Assembly (NCBI GenBank): GCA_030645355.1 | Contig: JAUSNJ010000150.1 | Location: forward strand, 1 to 38,075 | DNA: 38,075 nt | Source: Rhodoferax sp. | GTDB taxonomy: Bacteria > Pseudomonadota > Gammaproteobacteria > Burkholderiales > Burkholderiaceae_C | Reading direction: 5' to 3' | Part shown: piece after piece, positions 1-7,659 of the stretch | How the letters are laid out: each line of letters begins with the position of its first letter | Numbering within the stretch: the first letter of the stretch is position 1 | Program-made: the position numbers and the translations under genes | The notes under the pieces: model-generated | Databases searched by the model: none | Seen by the model: the letters and a program-made list of their open reading frames with translations, nothing else | Told to the model about the DNA's origin: nothing

Positions 1-955
1 GGCCCGGGTTCTTGGGTGTGTCGAAGGCGCCGATGTCTTCCTGCCGGCCCTGCACGAAGTAGTCGGTGAACTCGCGGTTGAAGTTCTGGTCCGGGTCGGG
101 CTGGAAGCTGAAAGTGCACTCGCCGCTGGACGCGCGCGCCAGCTCGGGGCGCTCTTCCAGGATCTGATCGAACAGCACGCGGTAGTGCGCGGTGATGTTC
201 TTCACATAGGCCATGTCCTTGTAGCGGCCTTCGATCTTGAAGCTTCGGATGCCCGCATCCACCAGAGCTGCCAGATTCTCGCTCTGGTTGTTGTCTTTCA
301 TGCTCAAGACGTGCTTGTCGTGGGCGACGAAGCGGCCCTTGTCGTCCACCACCTGGTACGGCAGGCGGCAGGCTTGGCTGCACTCGCCGCGGTTGGCGCT
401 GCGCCCGGTGTGGGCGTGGCTGATGTAGCACTGGCCGCTGTACGCCACGCACAGCGCGCCATGCACGAAGAACTCCAGGGTGCAGCTTGTTTCGGCGCGG
501 ATGGCGGCGATTTGCTGCAGCGTCAGCTCGCGGGCCAGCACGATTTGCGCCAGGCCGGCATCTTGCAGGAAGCGCGCCTTCTCGGGCGTACGGATGTCGC
601 ACTGGGTGCTGGCGTGCAACTGGATCGGTGGAAGGTCCAGCTCCAGCAGGCCCATGTCCTGGATGATGAGCGCGTCCACTCCGGCGTCGTAGAGTTGCCA
701 GGCCAGCGTGCGCGCGCCTTCCAGCTCGTCGTCGCGCAGGATGGTGTTGACGGTGACAAAGATGCGGGCGTTGAAGCGGTGTGCATGGCGCACCAGACGG
801 GCGATGTCGGAAACGCTGTTGTCGGCGCTGGAGCGCGCGCCAAATCCGGGGCCGCCAATGTAAACGGCGTCGGCACCGTGGTTGACGGCCTCCATGCCGA
901 TGTCGGCATCGCGTGCCGGCGCCAGAAGTTCGAGTTGGTAATCGAGCAGAGACAT
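1..955 (-). CDS. Peptidase U32 family tRNA-hydroxylation protein (TrhP/YegQ-like), 3' end beyond window
   Basis: This is the N-terminal 318 codons of a U32-family protein; the reading frame is open to the left edge, so the C-terminus is missing. The U32 members TrhP/YegQ take part in prephenate-dependent 5-hydroxyuridine formation at the tRNA wobble position; RlhA is a related 23S rRNA hydroxylation protein. The N-terminus has the family opening (MSLLDYQLELLAPARD) followed by NHGADAVYIGGPGFGAR. Four cysteines sit near residues 169, 176, 192 and 196 in the arrangement GALCVAYSGQC...RGECSQAC, the conserved U32 cluster thought to hold an iron-sulfur centre. The ATG at 953-955 is the natural start because the match begins there. 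Family assignment is firm; TrhP rather than RlhA is an inference from the short, single-domain start. Confidence 0.85.
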   Translation of the reverse strand, partial: MSLLDYQLELLAPARDADIGMEAVNHGADAVYIGGPGFGARSSADNSVSDIARLVRHAHRFNARIFVTVNTILRDDELEGARTLAWQLYDAGVDALIIQDMGLLELDLPPIQLHASTQCDIRTPEKARFLQDAGLAQIVLARELTLQQIAAIRAETSCTLEFFVHGALCVAYSGQCYISHAHTGRSANRGECSQACRLPYQVVDDKGRFVAHDKHVLSMKDNNQSENLAALVDAGIRSFKIEGRYKDMAYVKNITAHYRVLFDQILEERPELARASSGECTFSFQPDPDQNFNREFTDYFVQGRQEDIGAFDTPKNPG

Positions 956-1010
956 GGGGCGATTATCCCAGCAGCCGGCCCTGGGGGCCAGAGCTTACCC
1001 GGGGCAGGGA

Positions 1011-1082
1011 GGCAGATCGTTCTGCTCCGTGTCCCCCGCCCGCTGCGCGGGCTCCTCCTTGACCTGCGCAGAACGCTCTGCC
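1011..1082. repeat. Nested inverted repeat (REP-like) between U32 and FAH genes
   Basis: Two 15-nt arms, GGCAGATCGTTCTGC at 1011-1025 and GCAGAACGCTCTGCC at 1068-1082, are reverse complements with one mismatch. The 42-nt interior holds a second perfect stem, GCCCGC/GCGGGC at 1038-1043 and 1047-1052. There is no T-tract, so this looks more like a REP/BIME-type element than a simple terminator, although it could stop transcription of the upstream FAH gene. Confidence 0.6.
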
Positions 1083-1094
1083 GCCCAGCCCCTA

Positions 1095-1949
1095 CTAGGC
1101 CTGCACCGCCAACTGGGTTTGCGTGCCCAGGCCGTCGATGCCCAAATGCATGGTCTGGCCTGCCCTTAGATACACCGGTGGTTTTTGCCCCATGCCGACA
1201 CCGGGCGGGGTGCCGGTGGAGATTACATCGCCGCTTTGCAGGCTCATGAAGCGGCTCAAGTAGCTGATCAGGAACGGCACCTGGTAGACCATGGTGGCCG
1301 TGGAACCGTTCTGGAAACGCTTGCCGTCCACCTCCAGCCACATGTGCAGGGTCTGCGGGTCGGGAACCTCGTCGGCGGTGACGAGCCACGGGCCCATGGG
1401 GCCGAACGTGTCGCAGCCCTTGCCCTTGTCCCACGTGCCGCTGCGTTCGATCTGGAATTCGCGCTCAGACACGTCGTTGACGATGCAGTAGCCCGCCACA
1501 TGCGCCATGGCGTCGGCTTCTGCGATGTAGCGCCCGCCCTGGCCAATGACGACGCCCAGTTCCACTTCCCAATCGGTCTTGACCGAACCGCGAGGGATTT
1601 CGACGGCGTCGTCAGGCCCAACGATGGCGCTGGTCCATTTGTTGAACACCACCGGCTCAGGCGGCACTTGCATGCCGGCCTCGGCCGCGTGGTCGGAGTA
1701 GTTCAGGCCGATGCAGATCAGCTTGCCGGTGCGCGCTACGCAGGGGCCCAGGCGCAGGTCCTGTTGCGGCGTGCCATCCACCAAGGGCAGGGTGGACAGG
1801 TCCAGGGCGCGCAACTTGGCCAGCGTGGCGGGCAGCAGAACGCTGCCGCCAATGTCATCCACCAAGCCGGAGAGATCGCGTACCCGCCCCTGGGCGTCGA
1901 GTGCGCCGGGTTTTTCCTGGCCGGGAGGTCCAAAGCGCAGCAGTTTCAT
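1095..1949 (-). CDS. Fumarylacetoacetate hydrolase (FAH) family protein
   Basis: This is a 284-residue FAH-superfamily enzyme of the small bacterial type. The family hydrolyses or decarboxylates C-C bonds of 1,3-diketo-type acids using a Mg2+ ion. The sequence shows the family landmarks KLICIGLNYSDHAAEAG, the metal-ligand stretch DWEVELGVVIG (acidic ligands), ERSGTWDKGKGCDTFGPMGPW and the C-terminal DVISTGTPPGVGMG. Length is normal for the group often named 2,4-diketo-3-deoxy-L-fuconate hydrolase or ureidoglycolate lyase. Neither specific name can be chosen from sequence. It stands apart from the parvulin gene behind it by a terminator hairpin. The fold is certain; the substrate is unknown. 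Confidence 0.88.
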   Translation of the reverse strand: MKLLRFGPPGQEKPGALDAQGRVRDLSGLVDDIGGSVLLPATLAKLRALDLSTLPLVDGTPQQDLRLGPCVARTGKLICIGLNYSDHAAEAGMQVPPEPVVFNKWTSAIVGPDDAVEIPRGSVKTDWEVELGVVIGQGGRYIAEADAMAHVAGYCIVNDVSEREFQIERSGTWDKGKGCDTFGPMGPWLVTADEVPDPQTLHMWLEVDGKRFQNGSTATMVYQVPFLISYLSRFMSLQSGDVISTGTPPGVGMGQKPPVYLRAGQTMHLGIDGLGTQTQLAVQA

Positions 1950-1993
1950 GGCGGTTCCGTTTCAAAGAGTCAGTGAAGTGGACGGCTGAATGC

Positions 1994-2018
1994 AAAAACG
2001 CGGCCGAAGCCGCGTTTT
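1994..2018 (-). terminator. Rho-independent terminator after the parvulin gene
   Basis: A 10-bp perfect stem, AAAACGCGGC at 1995-2004 and GCCGCGTTTT at 2009-2018, encloses a 4-nt loop. Read on the minus strand it ends in a T run. It lies 30 nt past the stop of the parvulin gene and would end the minus-strand operon that runs into it. Confidence 0.85.
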
Positions 2019-2048
2019 CATTGGGGTGCTTGCAGCGATGCTGTGAGC

Positions 2049-2834
2049 TTATTCGATCTTGGCCTTGGAGCGCAGTTCTTCCTGGAACTTGGCGATCTTC
2101 TGCTGTTGCAGCTGCTGGGCGATTTGCGGCTTCACATCCTCAAACTTGGGCAACTGGGCGTCACGGATATCGTCCAGGCGGATGATGTGGTAACCGAATT
2201 GGGTCTTGACCGGTGTTTCGGTCATCTTGCCCTTGGTCAGGCCAGACAGGGCTTCGGAGAATTCCTTGACATAGCTGCCGGGGTTGGCCCAGTCCAGATC
2301 GCCACCCTTGGCGCCAGAGCCTGGGTCCTTGGACGATTTCTTGGCGATTTCGTCAAACTTGCCGCCTTTTTTCAGCTTGGCAATGATGGCCTTGGCTTCG
2401 TCTTCGGTTTCCACCAGGATGTGGCGGGCCTTGAATTCCTTGCCGGAATTCTGAGCAGCGAACTTGTCGTATTCGGCCTTGATTTCCTCGTCGGTAACCG
2501 GGTTCTTCTTCTGGAAGTCGCCGAACAGTTCGCGGATCAGGATGGCCTGGCGGGCCAGTTCGATCTGGGTTTTGAAGTCTTCGGTAGCGTCCAGGCCACG
2601 CACCTGGGCTTCTTGCATGAAAATTTCGCGGGCGATGACTTCGTCCTTGAGTTGACCCTGCATTTCAGGCGATACGGGACGGCCGGAGCGCTTGACCTGC
2701 TCGGCCAGTGCGTCAATGCGCGACTTTGGGATGGCTTTTCCGTTCACGATGGCCACGTTCTGGGCCATGGCGGCAGGTGCCAGGGCGGCCAGCAAGGTGG
2801 CAGTCGCGAATGCGGACAAAATTTGCTTCTTCAT
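2049..2834 (-). CDS. Periplasmic peptidyl-prolyl cis-trans isomerase, parvulin (PpiC/SurA) type
   Basis: This is a 261-residue exported foldase. The start at 2834 is chosen because it begins a clean Sec signal peptide (MKKQILSAFATATLLAALAP, cleaved after AMA); the frame is open further upstream without a signal. An N-terminal SurA-like helical part (about residues 25-125) is followed by a parvulin domain (about 125-225) with the typical FKARHILVETEDEA start, GGDLDW, and FGYHIIRLDD end. The C-terminus is rich in Gln and Lys. It probably helps envelope proteins to fold. It is the last gene of the compact run msrB-yciB-bolA-ppi (47 nt after bolA) and is followed by a strong terminator. Such PpiC genes commonly sit beside bolA and yciB in Burkholderiales. 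Confidence 0.92.
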   Translation of the reverse strand: MKKQILSAFATATLLAALAPAAMAQNVAIVNGKAIPKSRIDALAEQVKRSGRPVSPEMQGQLKDEVIAREIFMQEAQVRGLDATEDFKTQIELARQAILIRELFGDFQKKNPVTDEEIKAEYDKFAAQNSGKEFKARHILVETEDEAKAIIAKLKKGGKFDEIAKKSSKDPGSGAKGGDLDWANPGSYVKEFSEALSGLTKGKMTETPVKTQFGYHIIRLDDIRDAQLPKFEDVKPQIAQQLQQQKIAKFQEELRSKAKIE

Positions 2835-2881
2835 GCGTTTTCCTTCGAGGATGCTCAAAAAATGGGTGCCATTACGGCGGG

Positions 2882-3172
2882 TCAAACGGGGGTTGTGTTT
2901 GGCGAATTCTCGGTTTCAATGGCCAGGGCATGCAGACCCTGGGCAATGAAATCTTGCAGCGCATCATACACAAGGCGGTGGCGGGCCACATGGCTCAGGC
3001 CTGTAAACAAGTGTGAAGCCACCCGAACGCGGAAATGTGTGCCAAAGCCGGTGCCGTTGGATCCGGCGTGGCCGTTGTGCTGGTAGCTCTCGTCCAGAAC
3101 CTCCAGGCGGGTGGGCGCCAGGCGCTCCATCAGGCGCGTTTTCAGCTGGTCTGCGGTGGGGCCGGTAGTCAT
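2882..3172 (-). CDS. BolA family protein
   Basis: This 96-residue BolA-type protein has a class II KH-like fold; BolA proteins work with monothiol glutaredoxins in iron-sulfur handling and affect cell shape and stress response. Visible signs are the [20 protein letters not shown] opening, the GTHFRVRV strand and the conserved [14 protein letters not shown] helix with its HR pair, ending HALAIET. The start overlaps the stop of the yciB gene by 4 nt, so the two are translationally coupled. The yciB-bolA-ppi order is common in betaproteobacteria and supports the call. Confidence 0.93.
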   Translation of the reverse strand: MTTGPTADQLKTRLMERLAPTRLEVLDESYQHNGHAGSNGTGFGTHFRVRVASHLFTGLSHVARHRLVYDALQDFIAQGLHALAIETENSPNTTPV

Positions 3173-3750
3173 GGTGTGCTCTCTTTTTCGTTAGCATCCT
3201 GGGCCCGCAGGTGGGGCGCAATGTACAAGCCTTGCCCAATCAGAAAGGCCAGCGGAAACACGTAGCCCCAGATCTTGAAATTGGCCCAGGCGTCTTCGCT
3301 GAAGTAGGTTGCCACGTAAGCATTGCTGATCGCCATGAAGGCGGCGTAAAAAACCCACGCCACGTTAAGTTTGTGCCAGACCGGGTCGGGCAGCTCCAGC
3401 TGGCTGCCCAGCATGGCCTTCAGGAAACTCTTGCGCATGCCCCAGATGGAGACTGCCAAGGCGATGGCCATGCCTGCGTACAAGACCGTGGGCTTCCACA
3501 TGATGAAGCGCTTATCGTGCAAGGCCAATGTGATACTGCCAAAAACCAGAATCAGCGCCAGTGTGACCTTGTGCAGCGCCGTCAGCTTTTTGTCGATGGC
3601 GTAGACGATGGCCATTTGCAGCACCGTAGCCCCCATCAGCACGGGGGTTGCAAAATAAATGGCTTCGTCTTTGCCTATGCCAAACCAGGCGTGCAGCTTG
3701 TAGGCCGCGAAAAACAGCAGGATGGGGAAAAAATCGATCAGTATTTTCAT
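3169..3750 (-). CDS. yciB: Inner-membrane septation protein A family (YciB/IspZ)
   Basis: This 193-residue polytopic membrane protein has the usual YciB length. The start [19 protein letters not shown] is the family signature, followed by about five hydrophobic segments and the conserved [15 protein letters not shown] and [19 protein letters not shown] stretches. YciB proteins are linked to cell-envelope synthesis and septation in enterobacteria and Shigella. It overlaps msrB upstream and bolA downstream by 4 nt each (ATGA-type junctions), so the three are one translationally coupled unit. Confidence 0.95.
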   Translation of the reverse strand: MKILIDFFPILLFFAAYKLHAWFGIGKDEAIYFATPVLMGATVLQMAIVYAIDKKLTALHKVTLALILVFGSITLALHDKRFIMWKPTVLYAGMAIALAVSIWGMRKSFLKAMLGSQLELPDPVWHKLNVAWVFYAAFMAISNAYVATYFSEDAWANFKIWGYVFPLAFLIGQGLYIAPHLRAQDANEKESTP

Positions 3751-4169
3751 GCAGGGGTGAAGTGTAACGAGGCCGAGTTCATGCAGTAGCGCAGGCCGGT
3801 GTCGGTGGGGCCGTCGTCAAACAGGTGGCCCAGGTGGGCGCCACAGTGGCCGCACAGGGCTTCGGTGCGCACCATGCCGTGCGCCCGGTCGACGCGGGTT
3901 GCTACGGCGCCTTCTGCAATCGCCTGGTCAAAGCTGGGCCAGCCGCAACCGGCATCGAACTTGGTACCGGCGGTAAACAAGGGCTTGTCGCAGCAAATGC
4001 AGTGGTAGGTTCCGTCCTTGTAGTTGTCGGCGTATTTGCCGGTGAAGGGGCGCTCGGTGGCGGCATGGCGCGTCACTTCAAAGGCATGGGGCTCGGCGCC
4101 TTTGGCCGCCAGCAGGGCCTTCCATTCGTCGTCGGTCTTGGTAATCGGAAAGGCAGTGGGATGGGTCAT
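3747..4169 (-). CDS. msrB: Peptide-methionine (R)-S-oxide reductase MsrB
   Basis: This 140-residue enzyme reduces the R-isomer of methionine sulfoxide in proteins. Two zinc-binding CxxC pairs are visible ([11 protein letters not shown] near residue 55 and [18 protein letters not shown] near 105), and the catalytic cysteine lies in [11 protein letters not shown] near the C-terminus. The zinc-containing form has four Cys plus the nucleophile, as here. No signal peptide is present, so it acts in the cytoplasm. It follows selO by 23 nt and overlaps yciB by 4 nt. Pairing with SelO, another redox-stress protein, suggests a shared oxidative-stress role. Confidence 0.96.
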   Translation of the reverse strand: MTHPTAFPITKTDDEWKALLAAKGAEPHAFEVTRHAATERPFTGKYADNYKDGTYHCICCDKPLFTAGTKFDAGCGWPSFDQAIAEGAVATRVDRAHGMVRTEALCGHCGAHLGHLFDDGPTDTGLRYCMNSASLHFTPA

Positions 4170-4192
4170 GGGATGGCTCTTTGGACGTGGGT

Positions 4193-5722
4193 TCAGGAAC
4201 TGCAGCTGATGGAGATGCTGCCCGCCCAGTCGGGCGGGAAGGCCGCAAAGGTCTCCAGCGCGGGGTGTTCGTCAAACGGCCGCTCCAGCACCTGCAGCAA
4301 TTGTGCTACGACCGCAAAGTCCTTGTCCTGGGCGGCGCGAATGGCCAATTCACCCAGGTGGTTGCGCAGCACGTATTTGGGGTTGGTCTTCAACATCAAA
4401 CTTGCCGCTAGCCCTCGTGGAGTATCGCTAAGGTGCTCTGAATACTGTAGCAGCCACTGGTCAATGGCGTCCCGGTCCATGAACAGGTCCCGCACCGCCG
4501 TGTCCGGCGTGTTCGCGCCGGCTGCTTGCTGGACCCAATGGCTCAGGCGGCGCCAGAAGATGGTGTAGTCCACCCTGTCGGTCGCCATCAGCTGCAGTAG
4601 TGCGTCGACCAGGGCGCGTTGGCCGTCGCGCACGGCTGCAAACCCCAGCTTGGGCGCCATGCAGGCGTCAAAGGCCTGCGGGTAGGCCGACTTGAACGTC
4701 TCCAGGGCGGCAATGGTCAGATCCTGGTCTTCAATCAGCGGCAGCAGGGCCTGGCCCAGGCAGTAGAGGTTCCAGTAGGCGACATTGGGCTGCTTGTAAA
4801 AGGCGTAGCGGCCCTGGTTGTCCGAGTGGTTGCAGATGTGGCCGGGGTCAAAGGCATCGAGAAACTGGAACGGCCCATAGTCGATGGTCAGGCCCAGAAT
4901 GCTCATGTTGTCGGTGTTCATGACACCATGGCAAAAGCCCACGGCCTGCCATTGCGCCACCATGCTGGCGGTTCGTTCGGTGACGGCTTGCAGAAAGTTG
5001 GCGTAGACATTGCCACTAAATTGCGAATGGGGCGTGTCGGTGCGGCACTCGGGGTAGAACCGGTCAATCACATAGTCCGCCAGTTGGCGCAGCTGGGGGT
5101 GCAGGCCGTGGTGGCAAAAATGCTCGAAATGCCCAAAACGGATGAAGCTGGGTGCCAGGCGGGTCACTACGGCCGCGGTTTCGGGCCGCTCGCGGTACAC
5201 CGGGTGGTCGGAGCCGATCACGCACAGGGCGCGGGTGGTGGGCACCCCCAGGGCATGCATGGCTTCGCTGCACAAAAACTCGCGGATGCTGGAGCGCAGC
5301 ACGGCCCGGCCATCGCCCATGCGGGAGAAGGGCGTCAGGCCCGAGCCTTTGAGCTGGATTTCCTGGGCCACGCCTGCTTCGCCTTCTGGCGGCACTAGCT
5401 CGCCCAGCAGCGCGGCGCGGCCGTCGCCCAGCTGTCCGGCCCACACGCCAAACTGGTGGCCGCTGTAGACACTGGACAGCGGCTGCGAGCCGGCGGCGAT
5501 CTGATTGCCGGCCAGGATCTGTTGCCAATGCTCGGACTGCAGCGCTTGCGGTGGCAGGCCCAGCAGGGTCGCCGCTGCGGCACTGTGCCCCACCAGATAG
5601 GGCTGTGCCAGGGGCTGTGTGGCCATGGGGGCGTAAAAACCGGGGCCTAAAGTGGCAAAGCTGTTGTTCCAGCGCCAACCGGGAAGGAGTAGCGCAGGGT
5701 CATAGGAAGGAGTCTCAAGCAT
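4193..5722 (-). CDS. selO: Protein adenylyltransferase SelO (YdiU/UPF0061 family)
   Basis: This is a pseudokinase-fold enzyme that transfers AMP from ATP to Ser, Thr or Tyr of target proteins and is tied to oxidative stress. The length of about 509 residues is typical. Family marks include [21 protein letters not shown]-type [59 protein letters not shown] (active-site Asn and Asp) and the C-terminal SISISCSS, the position of the selenocysteine motif in eukaryotic homologues, here all Cys/Ser. The ATG at 5722 is preferred; a GTG at 5755 in frame adds 11 residues that do not look conserved. It lies 49 nt after a Crp/Fnr gene and 23 nt before msrB. Confidence 0.95.
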   Translation of the reverse strand: MLETPSYDPALLLPGWRWNNSFATLGPGFYAPMATQPLAQPYLVGHSAAAATLLGLPPQALQSEHWQQILAGNQIAAGSQPLSSVYSGHQFGVWAGQLGDGRAALLGELVPPEGEAGVAQEIQLKGSGLTPFSRMGDGRAVLRSSIREFLCSEAMHALGVPTTRALCVIGSDHPVYRERPETAAVVTRLAPSFIRFGHFEHFCHHGLHPQLRQLADYVIDRFYPECRTDTPHSQFSGNVYANFLQAVTERTASMVAQWQAVGFCHGVMNTDNMSILGLTIDYGPFQFLDAFDPGHICNHSDNQGRYAFYKQPNVAYWNLYCLGQALLPLIEDQDLTIAALETFKSAYPQAFDACMAPKLGFAAVRDGQRALVDALLQLMATDRVDYTIFWRRLSHWVQQAAGANTPDTAVRDLFMDRDAIDQWLLQYSEHLSDTPRGLAASLMLKTNPKYVLRNHLGELAIRAAQDKDFAVVAQLLQVLERPFDEHPALETFAAFPPDWAGSISISCSS

Positions 5723-5771
5723 GGCGCCATTGTCTTGCAGCACCGGCAAACCCACAGGAGCAAGGGGTTTA

Positions 5772-6449
5772 CTACTCCAGCAGTCGCGTCAGGGCCGCGT
5801 CGTCCAGCACGCGGATGCGGTTCATCGACAAACTGATCACACCCTGCTGCTGCAGCGCGTTGAGCACCCGGTTGGCGGTCTGGCGGGACATGCCGGCCAG
5901 GCTGGCGAGTTCGTCCTGCGTCAAATCGAGTTGGCGGGTGCGGTTCCAGAACAGGCGGCTCAGCGACAGGGCGATCCGTTGTTCCGGGCTGCGGGTGCGC
6001 CCGGCTTCAATCATGGCCATAGCCTGCGACAGCCGCAAATTCATGCAGCCGACCAAGAACTGGTTGAAGCCGATGCTGGACGCAAACAGCGTGTGAAACG
6101 TGGCGCTGGGCAGGCACAGCAGCTCCGTGTCCCGCAATGCCACCACTTCGTAGCGGCGGCATTCGTTTTTCAGGACGGCGCCTTCACCAAACCAGTCACC
6201 CGCGGCCACGCCCAAAAAATCCGAACGCCGTCCCTTCGTTGCGCGACCCGAGATCTTCACCAGTCCGTGCAGCACGCCATACCAGCCCTGGGTCGGTTCA
6301 TTGGCCGGCAGGACCACCGCGCCGCGCGCGGCCGACAGCGTGAAGACCTGGGATGCAATGGCGTCTCGCTCAAGGGCCGGGAGCGCGGTATACCAGCACT
6401 GTGCCTGCAAGAATCGTTGGATGGGCGTGTGGGAGACGATGGGAAACAT
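5772..6449 (-). CDS. Crp/Fnr family transcriptional regulator
   Basis: This 225-residue regulator has an N-terminal cyclic-nucleotide-binding-like beta-barrel (about residues 20-130; [13 protein letters not shown] and [13 protein letters not shown]) and a C-terminal winged helix (about 150-222; [24 protein letters not shown]). There is no FNR-type N-terminal cysteine cluster, so an oxygen-sensing Fe-S centre is unlikely, and the effector cannot be read from sequence. The start lies 5 nt after the AraC gene stop, so the two regulators are probably cotranscribed, and selO follows 49 nt downstream. The target genes are unknown. Confidence 0.9.
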   Translation of the reverse strand: MFPIVSHTPIQRFLQAQCWYTALPALERDAIASQVFTLSAARGAVVLPANEPTQGWYGVLHGLVKISGRATKGRRSDFLGVAAGDWFGEGAVLKNECRRYEVVALRDTELLCLPSATFHTLFASSIGFNQFLVGCMNLRLSQAMAMIEAGRTRSPEQRIALSLSRLFWNRTRQLDLTQDELASLAGMSRQTANRVLNALQQQGVISLSMNRIRVLDDAALTRLLE

Positions 6450-6454
6450 GGGGC

Positions 6455-7489
6455 CTATTGGACCAGACTGCCCGCATCGGTTGTATGGGCCGTCAAAGTT
6501 TTGCGGTACTCCCCAGGGGACACGCCAAACCAGCGTTTGCAGGCGCGAAACACATTGCTTGGGTCCCCAAAACCCAGCAGGTCGGCGATGGTGTTCAGTG
6601 GAAGGGATTCCTGAGCCAGGTATTTACGGGCCAACTCGCAGCGCGCGTCGTCCAGCAGTTGCTGGTACGAGGTGTTTTCAGCCCGCAGGCGGCGCTGGAA
6701 CGTGCGGTCCGTGAGCGCGAGATGGGCGGCGATGTCTTCCCGGCGCGGCTCTCCCTGGCCCAGGCGCTGCATCACGGCGTCGCGCACCTTGTGGCGGATG
6801 CTGGTGGCACCCAGGCCGCTGAGTTGCTCGTCCATGACGCGCTCGTGCAGCGCCAGCATGGCCGGGCTGCGCGAGGGCAGGGGCGTGGCCAGGTCTTCGG
6901 CACTCAGCAGCAGTCGGGTCGCGGGCTGTCCGAAGCGCATGGGGCAGTCAAAAGCCAGGCGGTAGGGCTGCTCGCTGACCGGCGGGGGAAAGGCAAACTC
7001 GACGGCCATCGCCGGTACCGGCCGCCGGGTCAGCCACTGGCATAGCGCCAGCAACGCCAGCATGCCGTACTCCTGGCGTTGGCGGGGTACGCGCAGGGTA
7101 TTGCCGGTGTGGCCCAGTACCAGCCAATGGTTGCGCGCGTCAGGCTGCAGGACAAATGTGGCCGCATCGGACACCAGCGCCAGGTAGCGGGCCAGATTTT
7201 TCAGGCCGCTGTGCAGGTCGGGGCTGGACAACATGGCGTGGCCTACCACATCAAAGTTCACGTAGCGGTCCACCAGGCTGCGGTCAAGTCCCAACGACGG
7301 ATTGCCTGACCAGCTGACCGCCAGGTCCCATAGTCGGGTCACGGTATCGGCACCCAAGCGTGCCCCGGGCCGCTCCAGTTCCGCCGGGGCTATGCCGGCA
7401 CACTGCAGGAGTCTCGGCACATCCAGACCCTGCGACGCAAACATGTCAACAACGCCCTTGACCCAGGTGGATGAACTGCTTCGATTCAT
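6455..7489 (-). CDS. AraC family transcriptional regulator (arabinose-binding-like N-domain)
   Basis: This 344-residue protein has an N-terminal sensor domain of the type found in OruR/ArgR/MmsR-like and lipase regulators (VDMFASQGLDVPRLLQCAGI opening, about residues 15-200). A C-terminal double helix-turn-helix follows (about 245-335; ALTDRTFQRRLRAENTSYQQ and IADLLGFGDPSNVFRACKRW). It is divergent from the carboxylesterase gene at 7660 with 170 nt between them, the common arrangement for a regulator of its neighbour. I infer that it controls the esterase and perhaps the uptake/beta-oxidation genes downstream. A perfect 8-bp inverted repeat at 7520-7547 and a tandem repeat at 7595-7613 are candidate binding sites. 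Confidence 0.9.
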   Translation of the reverse strand: MNRSSSSTWVKGVVDMFASQGLDVPRLLQCAGIAPAELERPGARLGADTVTRLWDLAVSWSGNPSLGLDRSLVDRYVNFDVVGHAMLSSPDLHSGLKNLARYLALVSDAATFVLQPDARNHWLVLGHTGNTLRVPRQRQEYGMLALLALCQWLTRRPVPAMAVEFAFPPPVSEQPYRLAFDCPMRFGQPATRLLLSAEDLATPLPSRSPAMLALHERVMDEQLSGLGATSIRHKVRDAVMQRLGQGEPRREDIAAHLALTDRTFQRRLRAENTSYQQLLDDARCELARKYLAQESLPLNTIADLLGFGDPSNVFRACKRWFGVSPGEYRKTLTAHTTDAGSLVQ

Positions 7490-7519
7490 TGCAGAAATGG
7501 CTCTCCAAAGTCACAAGAT

Positions 7520-7547
7520 TGGATGCGTTGGGATAGCGGCGCATCCA
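7520..7547. promoter_or_regulatory. Inverted repeat between AraC and esterase genes
   Basis: TGGATGCG at 7520-7527 and CGCATCCA at 7540-7547 form a perfect 8-bp inverted repeat with a 12-nt spacer in the divergent intergenic region. It could be an operator. Further towards the esterase, TGGATTTCA occurs twice in tandem (7595-7603 and 7605-7613, 10-nt period). Which of these, if any, binds the AraC protein cannot be decided here. Confidence 0.4.
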
Positions 7548-7659
7548 GGGTTGATTCCTAGAATTTCTGCGCCACTCCATCGCATTGCGAGCCGTGGATT
7601 TCAATGGATTTCAGTCGTTTGCGCAAGCTGCGAATTACCCCTACGAGGAGACACAACAC

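Noticed and set aside
523..1434. A minus-strand open frame spanning the U32 start, the nested repeat and part of the FAH gene
   Set aside because: It is out of frame with both true genes and composed of Arg/Pro-rich shadow sequence.
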